Positions 9,462 through 18,597 of a stretch of DNA of 64,000 bases are shown here, one piece after another (the stretch's first letter is position 1; each line of letters opens with the position of its first letter). This stretch comes from Myroides albus (GTDB lineage Bacteria; Bacteroidota; Bacteroidia; Flavobacteriales; Flavobacteriaceae). The DNA lies in contig NZ_WMJX01000010.1 in NCBI RefSeq assembly GCF_009711045.1, positions 42,442 to 106,441 of the forward strand, read 5' to 3'. Below the pieces are notes generated by a model. It saw nothing but the letters and a program-made list of their open reading frames with translations. It made no database searches and had not been told where the DNA came from. A program made the translations under genes and the position numbers.

Positions 9462-10478
9462 CTAATACTTCTTTTTTAAAAGTTCTACGTCCTCGGCTAA
9501 TTTAGCAAGATTTTTAAAATAACTGTACGATCTTAAAAAATCTGCATGCCCCAACGCTGGAGTACCTTGAACAGCTGAATCATTTTTCAAGTTTTTAGTA
9601 ACTCCTGATTGCGCTTGTATCTTAACATTATCTCCAATTGTCAAGTGCCCTACAATACCTACCTGTCCTCCAATTAGACAGTGCTTTCCGATTTTTGTAG
9701 AACCCGCAATTCCCGTTTGAGAAGCGATAACAGTATTTTCGCCAATCTCAACATTATGTGCTACTTGAATTTGATTATCTAACTTAACTCCTCGTCTAAT
9801 AATGGTAGATCCTAAAGTAGCTCTATCAATTGTAGTACCTGCTCCAATTTCTACATTATCTTCTATAATCACATTACCTATTTGAGGAACCTTATTGTAA
9901 GTTCCATCTTCATTTGGAGCAAATCCAAAACCATCAGAACCTATAATAGTACCTGCATGTACAATACAATTATTTCCAATAATCGTTTCAGAGTATATTC
10001 TTACTCCTGCAAATATTATAGTATTATCTCCTATAACTACATTATCTCCTATAAATGAGTTCGGATATATCTTTACATTATTACCAATCTTAGAATTACT
10101 TCCTATATATGAAAAGCTACCAAGATACAAATCATCGCCATGAACAGCTCCTTCCGAAATAACAGCATATTGCTCAATCCCAGATTTCATTAATTTCACT
10201 TGATTATAGTATTCCAATAATTTAGAAAATGACTTGTAAGCATCATCTACTTTAATCATTGTAGTTTTCACTTCTTGATCAGGAGTAAAACTTTTATTAA
10301 CGATAACCACAGATGCTTCCGTAGTATAAATATGATTTACATACTTAGGATTCGCTAAAAAAGATAACGAACCTTCTTTCCCCTCTTCAATTTTAGACAA
10401 AGTGCTAACTTGAACCGATGGGTTCCCAACAACTTCACCACCTAAAACTGATGCTATTTGTTCTGCTGATATTTTCAT
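9462..10478 (-). CDS. lpxD: UDP-3-O-(3-hydroxyacyl)glucosamine N-acyltransferase
   Basis: The 338-residue protein has the LpxD N-terminal uridine-binding domain (1-100), the hexapeptide beta helix (about 105-300) and a C-terminal helix ([21 protein letters not shown]). The catalytic base is His241 in NQIQVAHN. The pocket loop [13 protein letters not shown] is canonical, unlike the downstream paralogue. It adds the second 3-hydroxyacyl chain to the deacetylated LpxC product. It is first in the lpx block, 30 bases after the HD hydrolase gene. Confidence 0.95.
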   Translation of the reverse strand: MKISAEQIASVLGGEVVGNPSVQVSTLSKIEEGKEGSLSFLANPKYVNHIYTTEASVVIVNKSFTPDQEVKTTMIKVDDAYKSFSKLLEYYNQVKLMKSGIEQYAVISEGAVHGDDLYLGSFSYIGSNSKIGNNVKIYPNSFIGDNVVIGDNTIIFAGVRIYSETIIGNNCIVHAGTIIGSDGFGFAPNEDGTYNKVPQIGNVIIEDNVEIGAGTTIDRATLGSTIIRRGVKLDNQIQVAHNVEIGENTVIASQTGIAGSTKIGKHCLIGGQVGIVGHLTIGDNVKIQAQSGVTKNLKNDSAVQGTPALGHADFLRSYSYFKNLAKLAEDVELLKKKY

Positions 10479-10483
10479 TAGGG

Positions 10484-10491
10484 CAAAAATA
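10484..10491 (-). promoter_or_regulatory. Possible -7 box immediately upstream of lpxD
   Basis: The minus strand reads TATTTTTG ending only 5 bases before the lpxD ATG. If used, the transcript would have almost no leader. No -33 TTG is evident, and readthrough from the HD gene is an alternative. Confidence 0.35.
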
Positions 10492-10508
10492 TAAAATATA
10501 ATTGAAAT

Positions 10509-11747
10509 TTAACTTTGAAAAGTATTTTTTGGATAACAAACTAAATACTTGGTAACTGTTTTTGTCAGTGGCTTTAAATTAAGATGATCCGATACCTTCA
10601 GAACATCAACTACCTCCCCATCTTTTTTCAGAATCATAATAGGCTGCTTCTCTTTGCTATATGCTTGATTCTTTAATTTTCCTTGGAAAGCAAAGTAATT
10701 AGCAGACTCTAATTTTAAACCATACTTTTCGGCGACAACTGTTTTTAAATTAGCTATCTTACTTTGAAGTTCTTCCTTATTATTAAAAACTTCTATACGC
10801 AATAAATCTCTATTGACAATCATTTTACTTAGGGTTGACAGGATAAAGTCCTCATGAAATTGCCAACTCTTAAGTGCTCCCATAATATCTGAATCATCCA
10901 ATAATGAAAAATTCTCCAAAGCCTTGTCTTCAAACTCTTCAATGTCTATCTGATTGTACAAAAAGAATGACAATGCCTCACTTGCCCAAAGTTTTTTACC
11001 CCTGCTACACAATTCCTTAGCACGTTTTAAAATGCGAACCAAAATCAATTCAGCACACACACTTGTCTTATGCAAATAGGCTTGCCAATACATCAACCTA
11101 CGTGCTATTAAAAACATCTCTACAGAATAAACACCTTTCTCCTCAACAACTAGATTATCATCTACCACATTTAACATCTGAATGAGGCGTTCTGAATTAA
11201 TATTACCCTCTGCCACACCGCTATAAAAACTATCCCTTTTAAGATAATCTAATCGATCCATATCCAATTGACTGGATATTAATTGCAACATAAAATTACG
11301 ATGATACTCTCCTTTAAAAATTTTAATTGCCAAATCTAATTGACCATTAAATTCCTTGTTGAGTTTTTTCATGAATAGCAGAGATATCATCTCGTGATGA
11401 ACCCCTTCTACTATACTATGTTCCATAGCATGTGAGAATGGTCCATGACCAATATCGTGTAATAAAATAGCTACATATAGAGCCGTTTCTTCTTCTTCAG
11501 ATATTGCAACTCCTTTAAATCTCAAAACTTGGACAGCTTTTTGCATTAAATGCATACAGCCTAAGGCATGATGAAATCTCGTATGATGAGCTCCTGGAAA
11601 CACCAAATAGGAAACTCCCATTTGCGAAATTCTTCTAAGTCTTTGAAAATAGGGATGCTGTACCAGATCATACAACAATGAATTAGGAATAGAGACAAAC
11701 CCATAAATTGGGTCATTCAATAACTTTAATTTATTTGTAGTTGCCAA
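10509..11747 (-). CDS. HD-domain phosphohydrolase (dGTPase-like)
   Basis: The 412-residue protein carries an HD metal-binding domain: the H of TRFHHALG, then LLHDIGHGPFSH near residues 95-106, and a later conserved D (DMDRLDYLKRD). These resemble dNTP triphosphohydrolases, but the true substrate is unknown. The frame starts at a TTG (11747), and the N terminus (NKLKLLNDPIYGF) is the conserved one, so TTG is probably the real start. It lies just upstream of lpxD on the same strand, an arrangement I recognise from other flavobacteria. Family confident, substrate not. Confidence 0.85.
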   Translation of the reverse strand: MATTNKLKLLNDPIYGFVSIPNSLLYDLVQHPYFQRLRRISQMGVSYLVFPGAHHTRFHHALGCMHLMQKAVQVLRFKGVAISEEEETALYVAILLHDIGHGPFSHAMEHSIVEGVHHEMISLLFMKKLNKEFNGQLDLAIKIFKGEYHRNFMLQLISSQLDMDRLDYLKRDSFYSGVAEGNINSERLIQMLNVVDDNLVVEEKGVYSVEMFLIARRLMYWQAYLHKTSVCAELILVRILKRAKELCSRGKKLWASEALSFFLYNQIDIEEFEDKALENFSLLDDSDIMGALKSWQFHEDFILSTLSKMIVNRDLLRIEVFNNKEELQSKIANLKTVVAEKYGLKLESANYFAFQGKLKNQAYSKEKQPIMILKKDGEVVDVLKVSDHLNLKPLTKTVTKYLVCYPKNTFQS

Positions 11748-11787
11748 CTATATATAGTTTAATAAATTCTAAAACAAATATATTAAA

Positions 11788-11821
11788 AAACCACATCTTT
11801 ATCTCTAAAAAAATGTGGTTT
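11788..11821 (-). terminator. Probable terminator of hutH
   Basis: AAACCACAT pairs with ATGTGGTTT across a 16-base loop. On the minus strand it runs into TTT and AT-rich DNA, 27 bases past the hutH stop. The large loop makes it moderate. Confidence 0.6.
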
Positions 11822-11847
11822 AATATAGTTTTAGTAATTAATTTCGA

Positions 11848-13350
11848 TTAATCTTCTAAATCAATTTGAAAAGTTTGCAAGAATCCTACTGTTTTTTCAA
11901 TATCATAATGCAGTATTCTATCTTCTGAAACAAAAGACACTTCATCGCGATATGTTTTCACAAAAGCCTCTATAAAATCACTCGATTTCATTGGTCTTCT
12001 AAACTCCAAAGCTTGCGCTGCATTAAAGAGCTCAATAGCCAATATCCTCTCTAAATTTTCTACTACCTTAAATGCTTTAGTTGCGCCATTAGCACCCATA
12101 CTCACATGATCCTCCTGTCCATTACTTGAGACGATACTATCCACACTTGAAGGAGTTGCCAATTGCTTATTCTGACTCACAATACTCGCCGCTGTATATT
12201 GCGGTATCATAAAACCAGAATTTAAACCTGGATCAGAAACTAAAAAAGCAGGTAAACCTCGAAGCCCAGATATCAACTGATAAGTTCTGCGTTCCGAAAT
12301 ACTTCCTAATTCAGCAATTGCTATACTCAAAAAGTCAAGAGCTAACGCCAAAGGTTGCCCATGAAAATTACCTCCCGAAACAATCAAGTCATCTTTATGA
12401 AAGATATTAGGGTTATCCGTAACAGAGTTAATCTCAGTTTTAAATACGCGATCAACATAGTCAATTGCATCCTTTGAAGCACCGTGAACTTGCGGTATAC
12501 ATCTAAAAGAATAAGGATCTTGTACATGCTCTTTTTCCCTACTAATCAATTCAGACCCTTCTAAAACTTCATTAAAAAACTGAGCAGTCAAAATTTGTCC
12601 TTTATGAGGACGAACGTAGTGAATCAATTCATTAAAAGGCTCTATTCGCCCGTCAAATGCCTCAAGTGACACCGCACCTATCAAATCAGCTAAATAAGAA
12701 AGCTTTTTTGACTTTAACAACGCATAACAACCATAAGCACTCATAAATTGCGTACCATTTAACAACGCCAGGCCTTCTTTTGATTTCAAGACAATTGGTT
12801 CCCAACCATACTTCTCTAAAACCTTAGAAGCAGGTTGTCTAAATCCCTCACAGTACACCTCTCCTTCACCAATCAGAGGGAGTGATAAGTGAGCCAATGG
12901 CGCCAAGTCCCCTGATGCTCCCAAAGAACCTTGTGTATACACAACAGGTAATATATCGTTATTGTAAAAATCAATCAATCGCTCTACAGTTTCCAACTGA
13001 ACACCAGAATGACCGAAGCTCAAAGATTTCACTTTCAACAGCAACATGATTTTCACAATCTCCTCAGGCACTAAGTCCCCAGTCCCACAGGCATGTGATT
13101 TCATAAGATTTTCTTGTAATCTTGACAAGTTACTATTGTCTATCTTCACATTACACAAAGAACCAAACCCCGTATTTATTCCATATATAGGATCCGCTTG
13201 AGTATCCATTTTTTTATCTAAATAATCACGGCAGTTTACAATATTTGCCCTTGCTTCTTCAGACAACTGTATCTTCTGATTTTGAGTTAAAATCTCATTT
13301 AGCTTTTCAATCGTAAAAATATCCGAGCTGATATAATGTATCATTTCCAT
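11848..13350 (-). CDS. hutH: Histidine ammonia-lyase
   Basis: The 500-residue protein has the Ala145-Ser146-Gly147 triad (GSLGASGDLAPL) that cyclises to the MIO electrophile. It also has YGINTGFG near residue 56 and the conserved QEDHVSMG stretch. It converts histidine to urocanate and ammonia, the first step of the Hut pathway. It lies 24 bases after yaaA on the same strand and is probably cotranscribed from the box upstream of yaaA. The next Hut genes in the window, hutI and hutG, are 19 kb away; hutU is absent. A tyrosine ammonia-lyase activity cannot be excluded from sequence alone. Confidence 0.93.
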   Translation of the reverse strand: MEMIHYISSDIFTIEKLNEILTQNQKIQLSEEARANIVNCRDYLDKKMDTQADPIYGINTGFGSLCNVKIDNSNLSRLQENLMKSHACGTGDLVPEEIVKIMLLLKVKSLSFGHSGVQLETVERLIDFYNNDILPVVYTQGSLGASGDLAPLAHLSLPLIGEGEVYCEGFRQPASKVLEKYGWEPIVLKSKEGLALLNGTQFMSAYGCYALLKSKKLSYLADLIGAVSLEAFDGRIEPFNELIHYVRPHKGQILTAQFFNEVLEGSELISREKEHVQDPYSFRCIPQVHGASKDAIDYVDRVFKTEINSVTDNPNIFHKDDLIVSGGNFHGQPLALALDFLSIAIAELGSISERRTYQLISGLRGLPAFLVSDPGLNSGFMIPQYTAASIVSQNKQLATPSSVDSIVSSNGQEDHVSMGANGATKAFKVVENLERILAIELFNAAQALEFRRPMKSSDFIEAFVKTYRDEVSFVSEDRILHYDIEKTVGFLQTFQIDLED

Positions 13351-13374
13351 AAAATAATTGGCTAACTTATTTAT

Positions 13375-14142
13375 TTATCTTGTAAAAACTAACTTATTTC
13401 CTTTAGATTCACTTTCACTCAAAGCATATCCATCAATATTGAATTTTTTTAATCCATCAATATCTTCCACATTGTTATCCAAAATATATCTAACCATCAT
13501 TCCCCTTGCTTTTTTAGCATAAAAACTAATTGTCTTTAATTTGCCATCACGCAACTCTTTAAACTCAGGTATAACTAATTTTCCTTTTAAAACCTTAGTA
13601 TCGATTGAACTAAAATACTCATTACTCGCTAAATTGACCACCAACTCATCTTGTTTCAATTCCTTATTCAAAGCAGAAGCCAGCACAGGCTTCCAGAATT
13701 CATATAAGTTTCCAAACTCGTTAATCGCCAATTTAGTTCCCATTTCTAATCGATAAGGCTCAATCTCATCGAACGGTCTTAAAATACCATAAAGTCCAGA
13801 CAAAATCCTTACTTTATCTTGAAGCTGATCATATTTCTCATCTTTAAGAGAATACGCATCAAGCCCAACATAAACATCTCCATTAAAAGCAAAAATAGCT
13901 TGTCTAAAATCTTGCTTGTTCTTCTCTGACTTTTGGTAATTTCTTTCCTGATTTCTTTTCCAGTTCAAATCAGCAAGTGCATTAGATATCTTCATTAAGT
14001 CCATTAAATCCATTGGAGTTTTGGATTTAAGAACTTCATTAATTGTTTTTGATTCTTTTAAAAATTGAGGTTTTGTCACAATATCAACAGGTATACTCGT
14101 CGTATAATCTAAACTTTTAGCAGGTGATATTAAAATTTTCAT
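13375..14142 (-). CDS. yaaA: YaaA-family peroxide stress protein (DUF328)
   Basis: The 255-residue protein opens with MKILISPAKSLDY, the signature of the YaaA/UPF0246 family, and keeps LSGLYGILRPFDEI, LASNEYF and YAKKARG. In E. coli YaaA limits free iron and DNA damage during peroxide stress and binds DNA. Length matches the family. It is followed 24 bases later by hutH. The pairing with hutH looks like transcriptional convenience; I see no functional link. Confidence 0.93.
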   Translation of the reverse strand: MKILISPAKSLDYTTSIPVDIVTKPQFLKESKTINEVLKSKTPMDLMDLMKISNALADLNWKRNQERNYQKSEKNKQDFRQAIFAFNGDVYVGLDAYSLKDEKYDQLQDKVRILSGLYGILRPFDEIEPYRLEMGTKLAINEFGNLYEFWKPVLASALNKELKQDELVVNLASNEYFSSIDTKVLKGKLVIPEFKELRDGKLKTISFYAKKARGMMVRYILDNNVEDIDGLKKFNIDGYALSESESKGNKLVFTR

Positions 14143-14162
14143 AGTGTCATTTTTTATTTATC

Positions 14163-14170
14163 CAAATATA
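14163..14170 (-). promoter_or_regulatory. -7 box for yaaA-hutH
   Basis: The minus strand reads TATATTTG, an exact TAnnTTTG match, ending 20 bases upstream of the yaaA start. Confidence 0.5.
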
Positions 14171-14200
14171 GTAGTTATCAATTTATTTTCATAGAACTAA

Positions 14201-15205
14201 CTATACACCACCCATCCTTTTCCAAAGTTTTCTCAATAGTTTAACACCATCTCGCTTTTCTTTCTTCACCTCTCTGACTGATAATTGTCCATCATCATCA
14301 ACATAAAAATCATAACTAAAAGCAAATTGAATATCTTCTTCATCATTTTTCAAAAGACCAAATCTCAAATCATTAAAAAATATTTTATCATTATCTTCCG
14401 TAAAAGTATACTGTCCCTCAGACACCTTTATAAGCCTTTTTAATAAAACATGATTTTCTAAATGTTCTTGATACTCGTGATTCTTAGGGAATGTCTGAAA
14501 CTTTATTTCTGAAGTATCAAAAAAAGAATACTCCCCTATTAAAAAACTATCCTTTGTTTCGACAATTCCATTCCACAACACAACATTCATCGCAGTAGGC
14601 TTTACAGAAAGAGCACTATAACTAACATTTACTCTATCAAGAGCATCAGTAAACTTATAAAAAGCCAATGCCTTCAAAAGTAAAGTCAAAGCTAAATATG
14701 AAGAACTAACAATCAATCCTAAATTATTAAACCTCATTCGCTTTCTTAAATTATTCTTCTCGCGCATGGACCTAATTAAAAAGTAAATGAAGGGCAAGGT
14801 ATAAAGAGGATCTATTACAAAAATAGATTTAAAGGCAAACATATAATCAAAAGGCCACAATACACGTGTTCCCCATGAGGTAAATACATCTAAAATAGAA
14901 TGCGTAAACAAGCCCCAGAAAAACAACCAATATCCTTCTTCGTAAGTTAGCCCATTTTTTTTCTCAATCTTATACACTACAAACCCTAGAAGAAAAGAAG
15001 CGAAAATTGCAAATAATATAGAATGACTCACGCCTCTGTGGATTTCCAAGGCGGTCAAAGGATCAGTCATCCAACCAACAACAACATCTAAATCCGGTAT
15101 AGTTCCAGCGATAGCACCATACAGAACAGCTCTATTCTTTAGTTTCTTTCCCGCTACAGCATTTCCTATAGCCCCTCCTAAAACAATCTGAGTCAATGAA
15201 TCCAT
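14201..15205 (-). CDS. YdjM-like membrane-bound metal-dependent hydrolase (DUF457)
   Basis: The 334-residue protein begins MDSLTQIVLGGAIG and contains AGTIPDLDVV and HRGVSHS near residues 35-63, the conserved metal-site-like motifs of the YdjM/DUF457 family. There are about four to five membrane segments in the first 190 residues. The last ~130 residues form a soluble charged domain. The family is annotated as inner-membrane metal-dependent hydrolases, but no substrate is established. It is flanked by yaaA and a Lrp-type regulator without close operon spacing. Confidence 0.8.
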   Translation of the reverse strand: MDSLTQIVLGGAIGNAVAGKKLKNRAVLYGAIAGTIPDLDVVVGWMTDPLTALEIHRGVSHSILFAIFASFLLGFVVYKIEKKNGLTYEEGYWLFFWGLFTHSILDVFTSWGTRVLWPFDYMFAFKSIFVIDPLYTLPFIYFLIRSMREKNNLRKRMRFNNLGLIVSSSYLALTLLLKALAFYKFTDALDRVNVSYSALSVKPTAMNVVLWNGIVETKDSFLIGEYSFFDTSEIKFQTFPKNHEYQEHLENHVLLKRLIKVSEGQYTFTEDNDKIFFNDLRFGLLKNDEEDIQFAFSYDFYVDDDGQLSVREVKKEKRDGVKLLRKLWKRMGGV

Positions 15206-15236
15206 ACTACTCTATTTATTATCAATGGTAATTATA

Positions 15237-15263
15237 CAAAAAAAACTGCCATATAGCAGTTTT
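15237..15263 (-). terminator. Terminator of the Lrp/AsnC gene
   Basis: AAAACTGC and GCAGTTTT pair around a 6-base loop, with a run of T on the minus strand. It is 28 bases past the stop of the regulator gene. The plus strand also reads T-rich, so it may work in both directions. Confidence 0.75.
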
Positions 15264-15291
15264 CTTTTTTGTTCTATAAGTATTATGAATA

Positions 15292-15771
15292 CTATAATTC
15301 TTTAAAAATAGTATGCATTAAACGTTTTTTATCATTGATACTTTCTTCTAAAGAAATCATTGATTCAGTTCTGTAAACTCCTTCAATGTCATCAATCATA
15401 TAAATAACTTCTTTTGCATGACGTGTATTCTTAGCTCTAATTTTGCAGAACACATTAAATTTACCTGTTGTAACGTGAGCCACTGTAACAAATGGTATTT
15501 CATTAATTCTCTCTAAAACGAATTTAGTTTGAGAAGTATTATGAAGAAATATTCCAATGTAAGCAATGAAAGCATAACCTAATTTCTCATAATCTAATGT
15601 TAATGAAGAACCTTGGATAATACCTGCATCTTCCATTTTCTTAACGCGTACGTGAACAGTACCTGCCGAGATTAAAAGTTTTTTTGCAATATCTGTAAAA
15701 GGAACTCTCGTATTATCAATCAACATATCTAATATTTGGTGATCGATTTCATCTAAACGAAATTTACTCAT
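15292..15771 (-). CDS. Lrp/AsnC-family transcriptional regulator
   Basis: The 159-residue protein has an N-terminal winged helix-turn-helix (residues 5-55; DEIDHQILDMLIDNTR, then SAGTVHVRVKKME as recognition helix). A C-terminal RAM/AsnC effector domain follows (about 70-145). Such proteins form octamers and sense amino acids. It is single-gene, with its own terminator. The target is unknown. The nearest amino-acid gene, hutH, lies 2 kb downstream, too far to assign. Confidence 0.92.
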   Translation of the reverse strand: MSKFRLDEIDHQILDMLIDNTRVPFTDIAKKLLISAGTVHVRVKKMEDAGIIQGSSLTLDYEKLGYAFIAYIGIFLHNTSQTKFVLERINEIPFVTVAHVTTGKFNVFCKIRAKNTRHAKEVIYMIDDIEGVYRTESMISLEESINDKKRLMHTIFKEL

Positions 15772-15861
15772 AAATCAATTATTTATCTTAATTCTAAATC
15801 TATAATTCTGTACAATAATACTAAATAAAAATCATCTTTATTCAAAAAACCTTAAATTTTA

Positions 15862-17013
15862 TTATTTTTTTAATAGTTTTTTAACCTCGACATCTTCAAT
15901 ATTTACAACATCTGACAAATTTTTATTCAACATCTCTATCATAAATCTACTACTTTTTTTAAAGTAAAAAACTTTATTTATTGAAAGATGCACAAATTTA
16001 CTTTGTTTTTTATTAATATCCACAACAATGGGGCAAAATTTAACTTTTTCCTCCTCTAATTCTTCTAAAAATTGAATATTCACAATATAACTTTCACCAG
16101 AATCACTAAAGACTACATTGGTTAAAGCTACATCACAAAAGTTTTTCTCATTTTCTGGGATTTGAAAATAATCTTCAATAGTATAGTTAAAATATGATTG
16201 AGTAGCTATTCCATCAAGCATATACAACAAAGATTTAAATACAAACATTCTCGTTTGCTCTCGATCATAATCTCCTTGATAATGCCCTGCTTCAAATAAC
16301 ACAGTTGGTATATTGAGTGTCTGACAATAATCACCTATGCAATTAATATTAAAACTATCATCAAATCTACCTACCTGACCAGGAAGATCTCTTTCTAATT
16401 TATCTTTGACAGCAGCAATCAACTTCATAGCTACTTCCCTATATGAATTAATATCGCGCTCAAAATTATATGCTGGTGACAAGAAAGAAATAGTAGCTGG
16501 TAGATTACTTGAACCCACTCCAAAAATAGTTCTTTGATCATGTAGATTAAATGCAAAATTAGGTTTGAAATCCTCTATACTTTTTCGAAGAATTCTACTT
16601 TCTGGTTCTTTCAAATCTATTGAATCTCGATTCAAATCTATTCCATTAGCATTTACTCTTGTATAAAATTCAGCACCATCAGGATTCAATATAGGTATGA
16701 TTCTTAAAGTAAAAATATCCCTCCATTTTAACACTTCTACCTGAGTATCATCAGAGAGGTAATTTAACAAATCTATCACTGCTTTTGTTGTGGTTGATTC
16801 GTTACCATGCATCTGAGACCACATCAAAATTCTTATACTACCATTCCCCCAAGTAATACTTTTAATCTCTTTTCCCAAAACAGATTCTCCTTCTATATTT
16901 AACTTAAAACTATACTTTAAGTCTCGTAAAAAATCCTCGATACTTTTATTAGTGATATACCTACCCTTAATTTTACTATAAGTATTGGTCTTTACAATAT
17001 TATCTACCTCCAT
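15862..17013 (-). CDS. M14-family zinc carboxypeptidase
   Basis: The 383-residue protein has the zinc-binding HxxE of carboxypeptidases (His69, Glu72 in SQMHGNEST), NPDGAEFYTRVNANGIDLNRD with the substrate-binding Asn-Arg pair, the third ligand His in FNLHDQR, and a catalytic-like Glu in LFEAGHYQGD. No signal peptide is visible, so it appears cytoplasmic, unlike digestive M14 enzymes. The gene is divergent from the XRE regulator at 17331. The region between is filled with TTTACA/TGTAAA palindromes, one 25 bases before this start codon. That suggests the regulator controls it. The peptide substrate is unknown. Confidence 0.88.
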   Translation of the reverse strand: MEVDNIVKTNTYSKIKGRYITNKSIEDFLRDLKYSFKLNIEGESVLGKEIKSITWGNGSIRILMWSQMHGNESTTTKAVIDLLNYLSDDTQVEVLKWRDIFTLRIIPILNPDGAEFYTRVNANGIDLNRDSIDLKEPESRILRKSIEDFKPNFAFNLHDQRTIFGVGSSNLPATISFLSPAYNFERDINSYREVAMKLIAAVKDKLERDLPGQVGRFDDSFNINCIGDYCQTLNIPTVLFEAGHYQGDYDREQTRMFVFKSLLYMLDGIATQSYFNYTIEDYFQIPENEKNFCDVALTNVVFSDSGESYIVNIQFLEELEEEKVKFCPIVVDINKKQSKFVHLSINKVFYFKKSSRFMIEMLNKNLSDVVNIEDVEVKKLLKK

Positions 17014-17037
17014 TGCTTGAGTTACTTTTCATTAGTA

Positions 17038-17321
17038 TTACAAATGTAAACAGATATTTTTTTACATCTGTAAACAGTTAAATTAAAATCATAGTTTACA
17101 ATTGTAATTTACATTAGTATACATTCATACTGTTACTTGCAAATAAATCATTTCAAACAAAATAAAAACACAAAACATAATAAATCAACTATTTAAGTAC
17201 TATATATTAAACCAATACGTTAACATAGTTTACATATATACAGTTGTAAACATTGGATATATACAATAAATAATTACATTTGTAAACAGTTATATATTTT
17301 GTATGTATTTACATTTTTAAA
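17038..17321. promoter_or_regulatory. Array of TTTACA/TGTAAA operator-like palindromes
   Basis: Six copies of an inverted repeat near TTTACANNTGTAAA lie in this interval: 17038-17049, 17061-17074 (full 14-bp form), 17096-17107 and 17274-17285 (perfect 12-bp cores), 17228-17251 (7-bp arms with a wider spacer) and 17308-17321 (imperfect). They cluster at both ends of the divergent intergenic region, next to the two start codons. This is what autoregulatory operators of an XRE repressor would look like. Binding is inferred, not shown. Confidence 0.6.
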
Positions 17322-17330
17322 CAAATACCT

Positions 17331-17798
17331 ATGGACAATTTTGTAAACAGATTAGAATTTTTACTGGAAACATTAGACTATACTGCTTCCGCTTTTGCCG
17401 ATAAAATTGGAGTACAAAGATCGAGTTTATCTCACCTTCTATCGGGTAGAAACAAACCAAGTTTAGATTTCATTCTAAAAATAAATGACACCTTTCCCGA
17501 CATTAATCTCTTGTGGTTACTCAAGGGAAAAGGCAATTTTAACAACCTCGATAATCAGGAAATAAACATACAAAAAGACATCCCTTCTTTAACCAACACA
17601 CCTATTTCCCCTACTCTATTTGATGAAGATAAACGAGAAAAAGAAAATAATATTTTAACAAAAAAAGAGGAAAATATTGAAAGTAAAAGCTTGACAAATT
17701 TAGCTCCAATCGCACAGTCTTTTAATTCAAATAGCGACATAGACCAAATTATTATTTTTTATAAAGACGGAACTTTTAGCAACTTCAAACCTAAATAA
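17331..17798 (+). CDS. XRE-family helix-turn-helix regulator
   Basis: The 155-residue protein has a Cro/C1-type HTH in residues 3-65 (AFADKIGVQRSSLSHLLSGR, then PSLDFILKI). A low-complexity polar linker follows (about 70-130), and a short C-terminal strand motif (DQIIIFYKDGTF) of a kind I associate with Bacteroidota HTH proteins. It is a DNA-binding protein, likely a dimer. The start codon sits 9 bases after the last palindrome of the upstream array, so autorepression is plausible. No phage genes are nearby. Confidence 0.88.
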   Translation: MDNFVNRLEFLLETLDYTASAFADKIGVQRSSLSHLLSGRNKPSLDFILKINDTFPDINLLWLLKGKGNFNNLDNQEINIQKDIPSLTNTPISPTLFDEDKREKENNILTKKEENIESKSLTNLAPIAQSFNSNSDIDQIIIFYKDGTFSNFKPK

Positions 17799-17839
17799 AA
17801 GAATAATAATCCATGTCCTATTTCAATAAAGTAATGCAC

Positions 17840-17847
17840 TATCTTTG
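17840..17847 (+). promoter_or_regulatory. -7 box for the spermidine-synthase-like gene
   Basis: TATCTTTG is an exact TAnnTTTG match, 17 bases before the ATG at 17865. Confidence 0.5.
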
Positions 17848-17864
17848 CAATTAAAAACGTTTAA

Positions 17865-18533
17865 ATGATAACTAAATTTCTAAGCTATTTTTTTCCAATT
17901 ACCATAAAAAAAACAAACTCTAAAATCAACAATCAATTAGAAGTTACATGGCATAAAGGAGAATTAAATTTAGATTCTACAAATACAAACTACTCCTATG
18001 GAAATCTTGAAAAAGTACTTCGAGATGGACTAAAATTTATTGGCAGTCATAAAATAAAAGAGATGAATCATATCTTGGTTTTAGGATTAGGAGCAGGTAG
18101 CATAGTCGATACTTTAAGAAATTATATTAACTACCAAGAGAACATTATTAGCGTTGAAATTGATCCTATAGTTATCCATTTAGGAAAGAAGTACTTCAAT
18201 TTAAAAAAGCTAACTCATAAGCACACTATCGTTGAAATGGATGCTTTCGAATATGTTCTTAGAAGTCAAGAAACCTTTGACTTGATTGTCATCGACATCT
18301 TTCAAGATTACACGATGCCAAGTTTTCTATTCGAGGACTATTTTGTATCTCACCTAAAGGAATTATTATCAGTTAATGGTTTTATATTATTCAACACTAT
18401 CATATTAGACGAACATCACAGAAAAAGAAATAACGCCTTTTTGCAGATGTTTGAAAAAGAGATGTACTCCACTCGCATATATCCGAAAAGCCAAACACAC
18501 AATGAACTAATTACAATCAAAAAGCTTAGGTAA
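17865..18533 (+). CDS. Spermidine synthase-like SAM-binding methyltransferase-fold protein
   Basis: The 222-residue protein has a Rossmann core: HILVLGLGAGSIVDTLR (motif I, about residue 68), then VEIDPIVIHLGKKYF (the acidic residue that binds the ribose) and FDLIVIDIFQD. This order matches the spermidine synthase/class I methyltransferase superfamily. It lacks the N-terminal tetramerising domain of true SpeE and is shorter (about 280 expected). An aminopropyl- or methyltransferase role is possible; the substrate is unknown. It is followed by an acetyltransferase gene with its own promoter-like box. Confidence 0.75.
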   Translation: MITKFLSYFFPITIKKTNSKINNQLEVTWHKGELNLDSTNTNYSYGNLEKVLRDGLKFIGSHKIKEMNHILVLGLGAGSIVDTLRNYINYQENIISVEIDPIVIHLGKKYFNLKKLTHKHTIVEMDAFEYVLRSQETFDLIVIDIFQDYTMPSFLFEDYFVSHLKELLSVNGFILFNTIILDEHHRKRNNAFLQMFEKEMYSTRIYPKSQTHNELITIKKLR

Positions 18534-18560
18534 TAAAGTTTTAATACACTCACAAATAAT

Positions 18561-18568
18561 TATCTTTG
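18561..18568 (+). promoter_or_regulatory. -7 box upstream of the 18598 gene
   Basis: TATCTTTG matches TAnnTTTG, 29 bases before the ATG at 18598. Confidence 0.5.
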
Positions 18569-18597
18569 TAAATCTAACAGATGATAAGACTTACAAA

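Noticed and set aside
17038..17321. LexA or Fur boxes
   Set aside because: The palindromes have TTTACA arms with a 2-base centre, which fits neither the usual LexA nor Fur patterns; the adjacent XRE protein is the simpler explanation.
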